Source of the DNA: Geodermatophilus bullaregiensis
Lineage (GTDB): Bacteria; Actinomycetota; Actinomycetes; Mycobacteriales; Geodermatophilaceae
Direction of reading: 5' to 3'
Assembly (NCBI RefSeq): GCF_016907675.1
Contig: NZ_JAFBCJ010000001.1
Span: 1,240,001 to 1,304,000, forward strand
Length of the DNA stretch: 64,000 nt
In this document: positions 18,010 to 26,152 of the stretch, in pieces
Position numbering within the stretch: the first letter of the stretch is position 1
Layout of the letters: every line of letters starts with the position of its first letter
The notes under the pieces: generated by a model
What the model was told of the DNA's origin: nothing
What the model saw: the letters and a program-made list of their open reading frames with translations, nothing else
The model's database searches: none
Translations under genes and position numbers: made by a program

Positions 18010-18825
18010 TCAGGGGCGGCGCCAGTCGTCGCCGGTCATGTGCGAGCCGGCCATCGGGCCCATCTGCAGCATGCCGCCGTCGACGGCGTAGGAGGACCCG
18101 GTCACGTAGGACGCCTGCGGCGAGGCGAGGAAGGCGACGACGGCGGCCACCTCGTGCGCGTCGCCGGGCCGGCCGACCGGGACGCCCGGCCGCTCGTGCC
18201 CGGGCGCGGTGGGGTCCTCGTCCTCCTGGCCGGTCATCGGCGTGGCGATCTCGCCCGGGGCGACGGCGTTGACCGTGATCCCGTGCTCGGCCAGTTCGAT
18301 GGCCGCCACCCGGGTGAGCAGGCCGAGCCCGCCCTTGGCCGCGCAGTAGGCGGCGGCACCCACGCGCGGCTGGTGCTCGTGGACGCTGGTGACGTTGACG
18401 ATCCGCCCGCCCCGGCCGGCGGCGACCATCCGCCTCGCCGCGCGCTGCAGGCAGAGGAACGCCGCGTCGAGGTCGGTCGCCAGCACCTCGCGCCAGGTCT
18501 CGTAGTCGGTGTCGAGGAGCGACGTCGAGTGGCCGGTGCCGGCGTCGTTGACCAGCACGTCGATGCCGCCCAGCGCGTCGGCCAGCTCGTCGACCACGGC
18601 CGCGGCACCGGGCAGCTGTCTCAGGTCGACCGGGCGGACCTCCGCGCGCCGACCGCGCGAGCGCACCTCCTCGGCCGTGCCCCGGGCGGCGGCCTCGTCG
18701 CGGTACCAGGTGATGCCGACGTCGCAGCCCTGCTCGGCCAGCGCGACCGCGACGGCCCGCCCGATGCCCGACTCCGACCCGGTGACGACCGCGACGCGGC
18801 CCACTGCATCCGTCATGTGCCCCAT
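18010..18825 (-). CDS. Short-chain dehydrogenase/reductase
   Basis: A 271-residue classical SDR. The cofactor motif TGSESGIG lies near residue 15 and NDAGTG near 92. The catalytic Ser is in NVTSVHEH, and YCAAK supplies Tyr and Lys. The Asn-Ala-Gly segment is NDAG, a common variant of NNAG. The C-terminus YAVDGGMLQMGP with a trailing GSHMTGDDW is typical of glucose-dehydrogenase-like or 3-oxoacyl-ACP-reductase-like SDRs. ATG 18825 or ATG 18816 could each be the start. It converges on the flavoprotein gene, with a 23-bp gap. Substrate unknown. Confidence 0.87.
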   Translation of the reverse strand: MGHMTDAVGRVAVVTGSESGIGRAVAVALAEQGCDVGITWYRDEAAARGTAEEVRSRGRRAEVRPVDLRQLPGAAAVVDELADALGGIDVLVNDAGTGHSTSLLDTDYETWREVLATDLDAAFLCLQRAARRMVAAGRGGRIVNVTSVHEHQPRVGAAAYCAAKGGLGLLTRVAAIELAEHGITVNAVAPGEIATPMTGQEDEDPTAPGHERPGVPVGRPGDAHEVAAVVAFLASPQASYVTGSSYAVDGGMLQMGPMAGSHMTGDDWRRP

Positions 18826-18859
18826 GCTCGGCGCGGCCGCCGGTCCCCGCCGGGTGACC

Positions 18860-18875
18860 CCTCACCGTGCGCAGT
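18860..18875 (+). repeat. 16-bp element shared upstream of both kinases, copy 1
   Basis: The 16-mer CCTCACCGTGCGCAGT occurs here and at 21668-21683. It lies about 145 bp before the homologous start region of this kinase and about 170 bp before the start of the next one. A CGGTCCCC block lies just upstream in both places. It may be residue of the gene duplication or a shared regulatory site. Confidence 0.5.
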
Positions 18876-21524
18876 CCGTCCGCGACCGGCTGGTGCGCCC
18901 GCCCGCGCGTCGCCAGGTGGCCCGGCAGGCCGGCCGATCGGCACGAACACTCGGGAGGTGACGGAGACGACCGTCACCTCCGGCTCCACCGGGAGACGCT
19001 CCTGCCGCTCCAGACCTTCGGCCCCTACGAGCTGGACGAGCTCCTGGGCCGCGGCCACACGGGCGAGGTCCACCGCGCCTGGGACACCCGCCGCCACCGC
19101 ACCGTCGCGCTCCGGCTGCTCCGGCCCGAGCTGACCCACGACGAGCAGTTCCGTGCCCGTTTCCTCCGCGAGTGCCGGGCCGCCGCGGAGCTCGACGAGC
19201 CGCACGTCGTCGCCGTCCACGACTCCGGCGAGATCGACGGCCGGCTCTACGTGGACACGGAGCTGGTCGACGGGCGGGACCTGTCCGCGGTGCTCGCCGC
19301 CGAGGGACCCCTCCCGGCCGACCGGGCCGTCGACGTCGTCGGCCAGGTCGCGGCCGCGCTCGACGCCGCGCACGCCCGCGGGCTCGTGCACGGCGACGTC
19401 CGGCCGTCCCACGTCCTGCTGTCCGGGCACAGCAGCCACCCGCAGTGCCACCTGACCGGCTTCGGCACCGGCGGGGCCGTCGGGGGACCTCGGTACGCCG
19501 CCCCCGAGCGCCTGACCGGCCGGCCCGTCGACCACCGGACCGACGTCCACGCGCTGGCCTGCCTCCTGCACGAGGCGCTCACCGGCGCACCGCCCTCCCG
19601 CGCCGCCGGCACGGCGGAGGCAGGCGCCGGCCGGGTGCCGCCGCGCCCCTCCGCGGCAGCGCCCTCCGTCCCGCGGGAGCTGGACGACGTCGTGGCGCGC
19701 GGCACGGCCGAGGACCCCGACGACCGCCACCCGAGCGCGGGGGCGCTGGCGCTGGCCGCCCGCGCGGCACTGCACCCGGCGGCGCCTGCACGGCCCGCCA
19801 CCGGAGGCGCCCGGGACACCGTCCCCGTGGCCGCGGTGCCCGCCGTGTCCCGGGCGGGCACCGCCGCAGTCACCCGTGGCACGCCCCCGGGGACCGCCGG
19901 CACCGCCGGGCGACGGCGCCACGCGCCCCCGCCACCGTGGTTCGTGCGGCGCAGGGGACTCGCGGCGGCCCTGCTGGCCGGGGTCCTGGTCCTGGCCGGT
20001 GCCGGTGGGGTGGTCGCGACCCAGCTGGCCTCCGACGCCTCTGAGGCGACGCCGCCGACACCGGTCGTCGTCGAGCCGGCCGACGACCCCGCCGAGGACC
20101 CGTTCGTCCCGCCGTCCGCGCAGGCACCGCCGGGGACGGCCGACCCCACCACGGGCGACCCCACGTCGGGCACGGACGGCCCCACCGGCGGGACGGCGGA
20201 CCCGACAGACGGGATGGGGACCACCACGTCAGCAGCGGACGGGCCCGCGTCGGGCGCGGGTGACCCCACCGCGGGGACCGGCGGCAGCCGGCCGGGTCAG
20301 GGCGCGCCCGCCGCGGCGACCGGCGGCCAGGTCACGGGTGACCGGCCCGGTCTGTACGGGGGCACCGGCGACGAGGTCTGCGACCCCGCGGGCATGACCG
20401 AATACCTCGCGGAGCACCCCGAGGTGGCCGAGGCGTGGGCCGACGCGCAGGACGTCCCGGCGGACCGGGTGGGTGACTACCTCGCGACGCTGACGCCGGT
20501 CGTCCTGCGGTTCGACACCGCGGTCACCAACCACGGCCTCGTCGACGGGCGGGCCGTTCCCTTCCAGTCGGTGCTGCAGGCGGGGACCGCCGTGCTGGTC
20601 GACGACTCGGGTGTCCCGCAGGTCCGCTGCATCTGCGGCAACCCCCTGGACGCGCCCGCCTCCCGGCCCGCCCCGGAGTACCAGGGCGACCCGTGGCCGG
20701 GCTTCTCGCCGGCCACGGTCGTCGCGGTCGAGGGCAGCCCGGCGCCCGTGCCCGCCTTCGTCCTCGTCGACGACGCCAGCGGCGTCGTCGAGTCCCGGCC
20801 CGTGGGGACCACCGGCGACGCCGACCTGGGGGTCGACCCGGCACTGGCCGAGACGGCCCGCCTGTTCCGGACGGCCGGGGCACCGTCCTCCTCGGACAGC
20901 AGCACGTCGTCCAGCGGCGGGTCGGCCGGTACCGGTCCCACGTCGGCCGGCGGCGGGAGCCCACCGGAGGGGACCGGCGAGGAGCCCGAGGGCGCGACCC
21001 AGCCCGACCCGGGCCCCGGGACCGGAGGCTTCCCGGACGGGGATCCGCCGAGCCCCGGCGACGCGGAGCAGCCGGACGCCCCCGCGCCGGACGGCGGGAC
21101 CGACGGGGACGGGCCCGCCTACGAGCCGCCCGCGGAGCAGCCACCCGACGACGAGGCACCCGCTGGGGAGACGGGCACGGAGACACCGACCGACGAGGTG
21201 CCTGCCGAGGAGGTGCCCGCGGAGGAGACACCCGCCGAGGAGACACCCGCCGAGGAGACACCCGCCGAGGAGACACCCGCCGAGGAGACGCCTACCGAGC
21301 AGACACCTACCGAGGACACACCCACCGAGACAGCGACCGACGAGGCGCCCGCCTACCAGGCACCTGCCGGTGAGACGCCCGCCGGAGAGACACCCACCGA
21401 CGGGGCACCCACCGAGGCGACGTCCTCGGCGGAGGCGTCGACGGCGGAGGCGCCCACGACGGAGGCACCCTCGACAGGCACGCCCACCGCGGGGACGGCC
21501 ACTGAGGAGCCGACCGTCCCGTGA
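18867..21524 (+). CDS. Receptor-type serine/threonine pseudokinase with DUF6777-like ectodomain
   Basis: 885 residues from GTG 18867, the only conventional start in frame. The homologous start of its paralogue would fall near 19002, where the in-frame codon is CTG, so the first ~45 residues are doubtful. The kinase-fold region (residues ~50-310) keeps the glycine loop GRGHTGEV and PERL, but the ATP-binding Lys is Arg (VALRLL). HRDVKPSN is HGDVRPSH and DFG is GFG, so the metal-binding Asp and Asn are both lost. One transmembrane helix lies near 368-388, followed by an outer ~150-residue domain (PGLYGGTGDEVCD to CICGNPLDAP) shared with the next gene. An acidic Pro/Thr-rich tail holds four perfect 15-bp repeats. 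It is probably a non-catalytic partner or sensor. Confidence 0.82.
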   Translation: MRSPSATGWCARPRVARWPGRPADRHEHSGGDGDDRHLRLHRETLLPLQTFGPYELDELLGRGHTGEVHRAWDTRRHRTVALRLLRPELTHDEQFRARFLRECRAAAELDEPHVVAVHDSGEIDGRLYVDTELVDGRDLSAVLAAEGPLPADRAVDVVGQVAAALDAAHARGLVHGDVRPSHVLLSGHSSHPQCHLTGFGTGGAVGGPRYAAPERLTGRPVDHRTDVHALACLLHEALTGAPPSRAAGTAEAGAGRVPPRPSAAAPSVPRELDDVVARGTAEDPDDRHPSAGALALAARAALHPAAPARPATGGARDTVPVAAVPAVSRAGTAAVTRGTPPGTAGTAGRRRHAPPPPWFVRRRGLAAALLAGVLVLAGAGGVVATQLASDASEATPPTPVVVEPADDPAEDPFVPPSAQAPPGTADPTTGDPTSGTDGPTGGTADPTDGMGTTTSAADGPASGAGDPTAGTGGSRPGQGAPAAATGGQVTGDRPGLYGGTGDEVCDPAGMTEYLAEHPEVAEAWADAQDVPADRVGDYLATLTPVVLRFDTAVTNHGLVDGRAVPFQSVLQAGTAVLVDDSGVPQVRCICGNPLDAPASRPAPEYQGDPWPGFSPATVVAVEGSPAPVPAFVLVDDASGVVESRPVGTTGDADLGVDPALAETARLFRTAGAPSSSDSSTSSSGGSAGTGPTSAGGGSPPEGTGEEPEGATQPDPGPGTGGFPDGDPPSPGDAEQPDAPAPDGGTDGDGPAYEPPAEQPPDDEAPAGETGTETPTDEVPAEEVPAEETPAEETPAEETPAEETPAEETPTEQTPTEDTPTETATDEAPAYQAPAGETPAGETPTDGAPTEATSSAEASTAEAPTTEAPSTGTPTAGTATEEPTVP
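21222..21281 (+). repeat. Four perfect 15-bp tandem repeats (Glu-Glu-Thr-Pro-Ala)
   Basis: The unit GAGGAGACACCCGCC is repeated four times without a mismatch, encoding EETPA. Degenerate copies extend to either side, from about 21195 to 21330 (VPAEE, TPTEQ, TPTED). It encodes an acidic, Pro-rich extracellular tail of the pseudokinase. Confidence 0.9.
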
Positions 21525-21836
21525 CCGGCGACCCCGGGGCCTGAGCGCTCGGACTGCCGCGGTGGCGCACCGCCCGGTGACGACACGCCCTGTCCAGTCA
21601 CTTTGCGAGCTCCTCCGCCCACGGCCCGGCGTCCCGCTGCCCGGTCGGTTCGAGACGAACCGGTCCCCCTCACCGTGCGCAGTGCGGCGGCGACCGCGTG
21701 CGGGACCACGCCGCGCCCACCCTCGGGCACCCCCCGGCGCGGGGAGTAAACGGGTGGACACATCGCCGGGACGGTCGGGAAGACTCCGGCGTCCGATGGA
21801 GTACCCGTCGTCAGCGGCCCCGACGGGAGGTCACCC
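21525..21836 (+). promoter_or_regulatory. Intergenic leader between the two receptor kinases
   Basis: 312 bp without a credible gene. It contains the second copy of the 16-bp element (21668-21683) and a locally A-rich GGGGAGTAAACGGGTGGACACA stretch near 21740-21760. It ends with GGGAGG at 21825-21830, the ribosome site of the second kinase. A separate promoter for the second kinase probably lies here. No clear -35/-10 pair is visible. Confidence 0.4.
21668..21683 (+). repeat. 16-bp element shared upstream of both kinases, copy 2
   Basis: An identical copy of the 16-mer found at 18860-18875, here about 154 bp upstream of the GTG start of the active kinase. Flanking sequence is only partly similar, so either the block is under constraint or the duplication has drifted around it. 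Confidence 0.5.
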
Positions 21837-24494
21837 GTGAGCCCTGAGACCTTCGGTCCGTACGAACTGCTCGAACTGCTCGGCCGTGGCGGCATGGGCG
21901 AGGTCCACCGCGCCTGGGACACCCGCCGCGAGCGGGTCGTGGCACTCAAGCGACTCCTGCCCGAACTGGCCGACGACGAGCAGTTCCGCGCCCGCTTCTA
22001 CCGGGAGTGCAACGGCGCCGCCCGGCTCAACGAGGCGCACGTCGTCCCCATCCACGACTTCGGCGAGATCGAGGGCCGGCTGTACCTCGACATGCGCCTG
22101 GTCGACGGCCGGGACCTGTCCGAGCTCCTCGAGCAGGAGGGGCCGTTCCCGGCCGACCTGGCCGTCACCGTCGTCGAGCAGGTGGCGGCAGCGCTGGACG
22201 CCGCGCACGCGGCCGGGATCATCCACCGCGACGTGAAGCCGTCGAACGTGCTAGTGACCGGCACGGGGTCGGTCCCGCACTGCTACTTGGTGGACTTCGG
22301 CATCGCCGGGACCACCGGGGGCAGGACGACCGGCTCGCTGACCCGGACCGGCATGTTCGTGGGCACCCTGGAGTACGTCGCTCCCGAGCGCCTGGGCAAC
22401 GGGCCGACCGACCACCGCGTCGACGTCTACTCCCTGGCGTGCCTGCTGCACCAGCTCCTCACCGGCCAGCCGCCGTTCCCCACGTTCGACCCGGCCGCGC
22501 TGTGCGCCGCGCACCTCTACCGCGAGCCGCCGCGGCCGTCGGCCACGGTTCCCTCCCTCCCGCCGGCCCTCGACGCGGTCGTCGCCCGCGGGATGGCCAA
22601 GGACCCCGACGCACGGTTCCCGAGCGCCGGTGCCCTGGCCTGGGCGGCCCGGGCGGCTCTCGGCGGCGACGACGTCCGGACGCCGGTCGTGCCCCTGCGG
22701 GGTGCACCGCCGACCGTGACCCCGCCGCCCCTGACACCGCCGGCGCCGGCGACGACCGGTGGGCACGGGGCACCCGCGTCCACGCCACCGGTCCCCGCCG
22801 TGACCGCGGCGGCCCGGTCCGAGGGGGCGCTCCCCCCGACCGTCACCGGGACGGCACCGCCGTCCCGGGACGAGCCACCCGACCCACGGCAGCCGGTGGG
22901 GAGGCGGCCGGCCCGGCGACGTCTGGCAGGGGCGCTGATCGCCGTCGCGGTCGCCGCCGCCGCCGCGGGTGGCGTGGTCGCAGCACGGGTCCTCGACGGG
23001 GACAGCACGCCCGTGATCACCGAGGCAGCCGACGACCCCGGCGACTCCCCGTTCCACCGCCCGCCAGGGGGAGGCGGCCAGATGGGGGAGCAGGTGCCCG
23101 CGCCCGAGCAGTCGTCCGCGCCGACGGAAGGTGTGTCCGGTGATCAGCCCGGCCTGTACGGCGGGACCGGCGCGCAGGTCTGTGACGCAGCAGGGCTGAC
23201 GCGGTTCCTCGAGGCGAACCCCAGCCAAGCCGCCGCGTGGGCCGAGGTCCAGGGGATCGAGCCCGAGGGGATTGGCGCCTTCATCGCCGACCTGACCCCG
23301 GTGGTGCTCCGCTTCGACACCGCCGTCACCAACCACGGGTTCGTCGACGGCCGGGCGACGCCGTTCCACTCGGTGCTGCAGGCCGGGACCGCCGTCCTCG
23401 TGGACGAGTTCGGCTCCCCGCAGGTGCGCTGCGCGTGCGGCAACCCGCTCGACCCGCCCGCGCCGCGTCCGTCCCCGGAGTACGAGGGAGAGCCGTGGCC
23501 GTCCTTCTCCGAGGACGTCGTGGTGAACGTGACCCCGGCGCCGGTGGTTGTGAACGCGCTGGTCGTGGTCTACGCCGACGGGCAGATCCGCGAGCGGCCG
23601 CTGAGCACCAGCGGTGAGGAGGACAAGACCCCGCCGCCCGAGGTGTTGATGGATGCCGAGGAGTTCGTCGAGGACCCGACGACCGCCACCCCGCCCGCCT
23701 CGGCTCCGGCCTCGCAGAGCTCGCCGAGCACGAGCCCGCCCGCCTCGGCTCCGGCCTCGCAGAGCTCGCCGAGCACGAGCCCGCCCGCCTCGGCTCCGGC
23801 CTCGCAGAGCTCGCCGAGCACGAGCCCGCCCGATGACGGCACCGGCGGCACCGGCACCGGGGAGACCAGCAACCCCGACACCGGCGGCACCGGCACCGGG
23901 GAGACCACCAACCCCGACACCGGCGGCACCGGCACCGGGGAGACCACCAACCCCGACACCGGCGGCACCGGCACCGGGGAGACCACCAACCCCGACACCG
24001 GCGGCACCGGCACCGGGGAGACCACCAACCCCGACACCGGCGGCACCGGCACCGGGGAGACCACCAACCCCGACACCGGCGGCACCGGCACCGGGGAGAC
24101 CACCAACCCCGACACCGGCGGCACCGGCACCGGGGAGACCACCAACCCCGACACCGGCGGCACCGGCACCGGGGAGACCACCAACCCCGACACCGGCGGC
24201 ACCGGCACCGGGGAGACCACCAACCCCGACACCGGCGGCACCGGCACCGGGGAGACCACCAACCCCGACACCGGCGGCACCGGCACCGGGGAGACCACCA
24301 ACCCCGACACCGGCGGCACCGGCACCGGGGAGACCACCAACCCCGACACCGGCGGCACCGGCACCGGGGAGACCACCAACCCCGACACCGGCGGCACCGG
24401 CACCGGGGAGACCACCAACCCCGACACCGGCGGCACCGAAACAGACACCGACACCAGTGGAGGCAACGGCGAGGACACCAGCACGGGCGGCTGA
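21837..24494 (+). CDS. Receptor serine/threonine protein kinase with DUF6777-like ectodomain and repeat tail
   Basis: An 885-residue PknB-type kinase with a full catalytic set: glycine loop GRGGMGEV, VALK lysine, Glu in FYRECN, IIHRDVKPSN, VDFG and APERL (kinase ~residues 5-270). A Pro/Ala-rich juxtamembrane linker leads to one transmembrane helix near 361-385. The extracellular domain (about 430-590; PGLYGGTGAQVCD to CACGNPLDPP) is shared with the upstream pseudokinase. The tail has three 15-residue Ser/Pro repeats and then fifteen 13-residue GGTGTGETTNPDT repeats. GTG 21837 follows GGGAGG six bases upstream. It is likely a signalling receptor that phosphorylates cytoplasmic targets on an envelope cue. 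Ligand and targets are unknown. Confidence 0.92.
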   Translation: MSPETFGPYELLELLGRGGMGEVHRAWDTRRERVVALKRLLPELADDEQFRARFYRECNGAARLNEAHVVPIHDFGEIEGRLYLDMRLVDGRDLSELLEQEGPFPADLAVTVVEQVAAALDAAHAAGIIHRDVKPSNVLVTGTGSVPHCYLVDFGIAGTTGGRTTGSLTRTGMFVGTLEYVAPERLGNGPTDHRVDVYSLACLLHQLLTGQPPFPTFDPAALCAAHLYREPPRPSATVPSLPPALDAVVARGMAKDPDARFPSAGALAWAARAALGGDDVRTPVVPLRGAPPTVTPPPLTPPAPATTGGHGAPASTPPVPAVTAAARSEGALPPTVTGTAPPSRDEPPDPRQPVGRRPARRRLAGALIAVAVAAAAAGGVVAARVLDGDSTPVITEAADDPGDSPFHRPPGGGGQMGEQVPAPEQSSAPTEGVSGDQPGLYGGTGAQVCDAAGLTRFLEANPSQAAAWAEVQGIEPEGIGAFIADLTPVVLRFDTAVTNHGFVDGRATPFHSVLQAGTAVLVDEFGSPQVRCACGNPLDPPAPRPSPEYEGEPWPSFSEDVVVNVTPAPVVVNALVVVYADGQIRERPLSTSGEEDKTPPPEVLMDAEEFVEDPTTATPPASAPASQSSPSTSPPASAPASQSSPSTSPPASAPASQSSPSTSPPDDGTGGTGTGETSNPDTGGTGTGETTNPDTGGTGTGETTNPDTGGTGTGETTNPDTGGTGTGETTNPDTGGTGTGETTNPDTGGTGTGETTNPDTGGTGTGETTNPDTGGTGTGETTNPDTGGTGTGETTNPDTGGTGTGETTNPDTGGTGTGETTNPDTGGTGTGETTNPDTGGTGTGETTNPDTGGTGTGETTNPDTGGTETDTDTSGGNGEDTSTGG
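23691..23828 (+). repeat. Three 45-bp tandem repeats (Ser/Pro-rich)
   Basis: Three consecutive identical 45-bp units encode PASAPASQSSPSTSP-type 15-residue blocks in the extracellular stalk of the kinase. The third unit runs directly into the short PDDGT junction before the 39-bp array. Confidence 0.9.
23844..24428 (+). repeat. Fifteen-copy 39-bp tandem repeat (VNTR) in kinase tail
   Basis: Exactly fifteen in-frame 39-bp units occupy 585 bp, encoding GGTGTGETTNPDT. The first copy has AGC for ACC (Ser for Thr); the others read as identical at DNA level, including synonymous positions. This implies recent expansion or homogenisation. A partial sixteenth copy degenerates into GGTETDTDTSGG. The unit lacks hydrophobic residues and should be extended. 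There are no spacers, so it is not a CRISPR. Confidence 0.95.
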
Positions 24495-24541
24495 TCCAAC
24501 GGCTCGGCCACGGACGCCCGCTGCCGCGGCCAGTAGCGCGC

Positions 24542-24559
24542 CGGCCGAGGAGTCGGCCG
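24542..24559. terminator. Small hairpin between convergent genes
   Basis: A 7-bp perfect stem (CGGCCGA/TCGGCCG) with a 4-nt loop lies in the 74-bp gap between the kinase and the convergent WYL regulator. It could terminate either transcript. The stem is short and has no T-tract. Confidence 0.35.
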
Positions 24560-24568
24560 CGGTCCCGG

Positions 24569-25540
24569 TCAGCTAAGGGCGGCGCCGGCGGCGGTGTACC
24601 GGGCGGCGAGGTCGCGCAGGTGCGGCCCCATCTCCGGCGGGGACAGCACGGTGAACGGCGCGCCGGTGACGCCCAGGGCCAGCGCCGCCCAGTCGAGGTC
24701 GTCGGCCTCGATGCGCACGCGGCAGCCCCCGTCGCCGTCGTCGGTCACCGCGGCCCAGCGGCCGATCCGCTCGCGCACCCGCCCGGCCGGGGCGGCGACG
24801 ACGGCCTCGACGACGAACCGCGTCCAGGCGCTGCCGATCCGCTCGCGCACGTAGGCCGCGGCGTCCTCGGCCGGGAACCGCCGGGGGCCGAAGACGGCGC
24901 CGGTGCCGCGTGGGGCGTCCAGCCGGTCGAGCCGGAACACCCGCCAGTCGCCGCGATCGAGGTCCCAGCCGACGAGGTACCAGCGGCGGCCCAGCGCGAC
25001 CAGCCGGTGCGGCTCGACCGTGCGCTCGGACCGCTCCCGGCCGGGCGGCGTGTAGCCGAAGACGGTGCGCTCGGTGTCGCGGCAGGCCAGCGCGACGGCG
25101 GTCAGGACAGCGGGGTCGACGGCGTCGTCGGTCGAGGTCGGTCCCCACCCGGCCGGGACGGTCATCGCGCGCAGCGCGTCGACCCGCCGCCGCAGCCGGG
25201 CGGGCATCACCTGCACCAGCTTGGCCAGCGCCCGCACCGACGTCTCGGCCATCCCGGCGACCGGGCCGGCCGCGGCCGCCTGCAGTCCCACGGCCAGGGC
25301 GACGGCCTCGTCGTCGTCGAGCACCAGCGGCGGCAGCGCGGCGCCGGGTGCCAGCGCGTAGCCGCCGTCCACCCCGCGCGAGGCCGACACCGGGTAACCG
25401 AGCTCGCGGAGCCGGTCGACGTCGCGGCGCAGCGTGCGCACGGAGACGCCCAGGCGGCCGGCGAGGTCGGGGCCGGGCCAGTAGCGGCGGGCCTGCAGGA
25501 GGGAGAGCAGGCGCAGGGTGCGGGCGCTCGGGTCGGTCAC
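24569..25540 (-). CDS. HTH and WYL-domain transcriptional regulator (YafY type)
   Basis: A 323-residue regulator. An N-terminal DeoR/HTH_11 winged helix (TLRLLSLLQARRYWPGPDLAGRLGVS, in part) is followed by a WYL domain. In that domain RWYLVGWDLDRGDWRVFRLDRL carries the aromatic/basic ligand-binding strand. A WCX-like C-terminal domain completes it. WYL domains bind nucleic acid or small ligands and switch the HTH. GTG 25540 starts right at VTDPSARTLRLL. The region upstream is divergent promoter space to the DinB gene 92 bp away, a common regulator/target layout, so it probably controls that gene. Confidence 0.88.
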   Translation of the reverse strand: MTDPSARTLRLLSLLQARRYWPGPDLAGRLGVSVRTLRRDVDRLRELGYPVSASRGVDGGYALAPGAALPPLVLDDDEAVALAVGLQAAAAGPVAGMAETSVRALAKLVQVMPARLRRRVDALRAMTVPAGWGPTSTDDAVDPAVLTAVALACRDTERTVFGYTPPGRERSERTVEPHRLVALGRRWYLVGWDLDRGDWRVFRLDRLDAPRGTGAVFGPRRFPAEDAAAYVRERIGSAWTRFVVEAVVAAPAGRVRERIGRWAAVTDDGDGGCRVRIEADDLDWAALALGVTGAPFTVLSPPEMGPHLRDLAARYTAAGAALS

Positions 25541-25632
25541 GTCCCCATCCTCGGCGACACAGCGGTCAGGATCTGACCGCAATGCGCGGGACCGTGGTCC
25601 CGGCAGCCCCCACCACTCCCCCGGAGGACACC

Positions 25633-26145
25633 GTGACCGCTCCCACCGCCCCCGCCCTGGACACCGAGCGCGCCGACCTGCTGGAGACCCTCGGCACCCA
25701 TCGGGCGTTCCTGCGCTTCACCGTCCGCGGCCTGACCGACGAGCAGGCCACCCGGCGGACGACGGTCAGCGCGCTCACCCTGGCCGGCCTCGTCAAGCAC
25801 GTGGCCGCCACCGAGGCCACGTGGGCGGACTTCGCCGTCCGCGGTCCGGCCGCGTTCGCCGACACCACGCCGGAGGTCTGGGCGCAGGAGTGGGTGCTCG
25901 AGCCCGGCGAGACGCTGGCGGACGTGCTGGCCCGCTACGAGCAGGTCGCAGCCCGCACCGACGAGCTGGTGCGCACGATCGACCTCGACCGCACCCACCC
26001 GCTGCCGGAGGCCCCGTGGTTCACGCCCGGAGCCACCCGCTCGGCGCGCCGGGTGTTCCTGCACCTGGTGGCCGAGACCGCCCAGCACGCCGGGCACGCC
26101 GACATCCTGCGCGAGTCGCTCGACGGCCAGAAGACGATGGGCTGA
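25633..26145 (+). CDS. DinB/DUF664 family protein
   Basis: A 170-residue four-helix-bundle protein of the DinB superfamily. Candidate metal-binding histidines are in LVKHVAATE (about residue 55) and in AETAQHAGHADILRE (about 150), matching the family's three-His pattern. Relatives include mycothiol-dependent transferases; the actual activity here is unknown. GTG 25633 is preceded by GGAGG at 25623-25627. Divergently transcribed from the WYL regulator. Confidence 0.87.
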   Translation: MTAPTAPALDTERADLLETLGTHRAFLRFTVRGLTDEQATRRTTVSALTLAGLVKHVAATEATWADFAVRGPAAFADTTPEVWAQEWVLEPGETLADVLARYEQVAARTDELVRTIDLDRTHPLPEAPWFTPGATRSARRVFLHLVAETAQHAGHADILRESLDGQKTMG

Positions 26146-26152
26146 GGACCGC

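Noticed and set aside
23844..24428. CRISPR-like array
   Set aside because: Units are contiguous, in frame and without spacers. No cas genes are nearby.
23570..24511. Long minus-strand open frame encoding Val/Pro repeats
   Set aside because: It is the antisense of the 39-bp repeat array. A repeat without stops in one frame often has none in others. No ribosome site or family.
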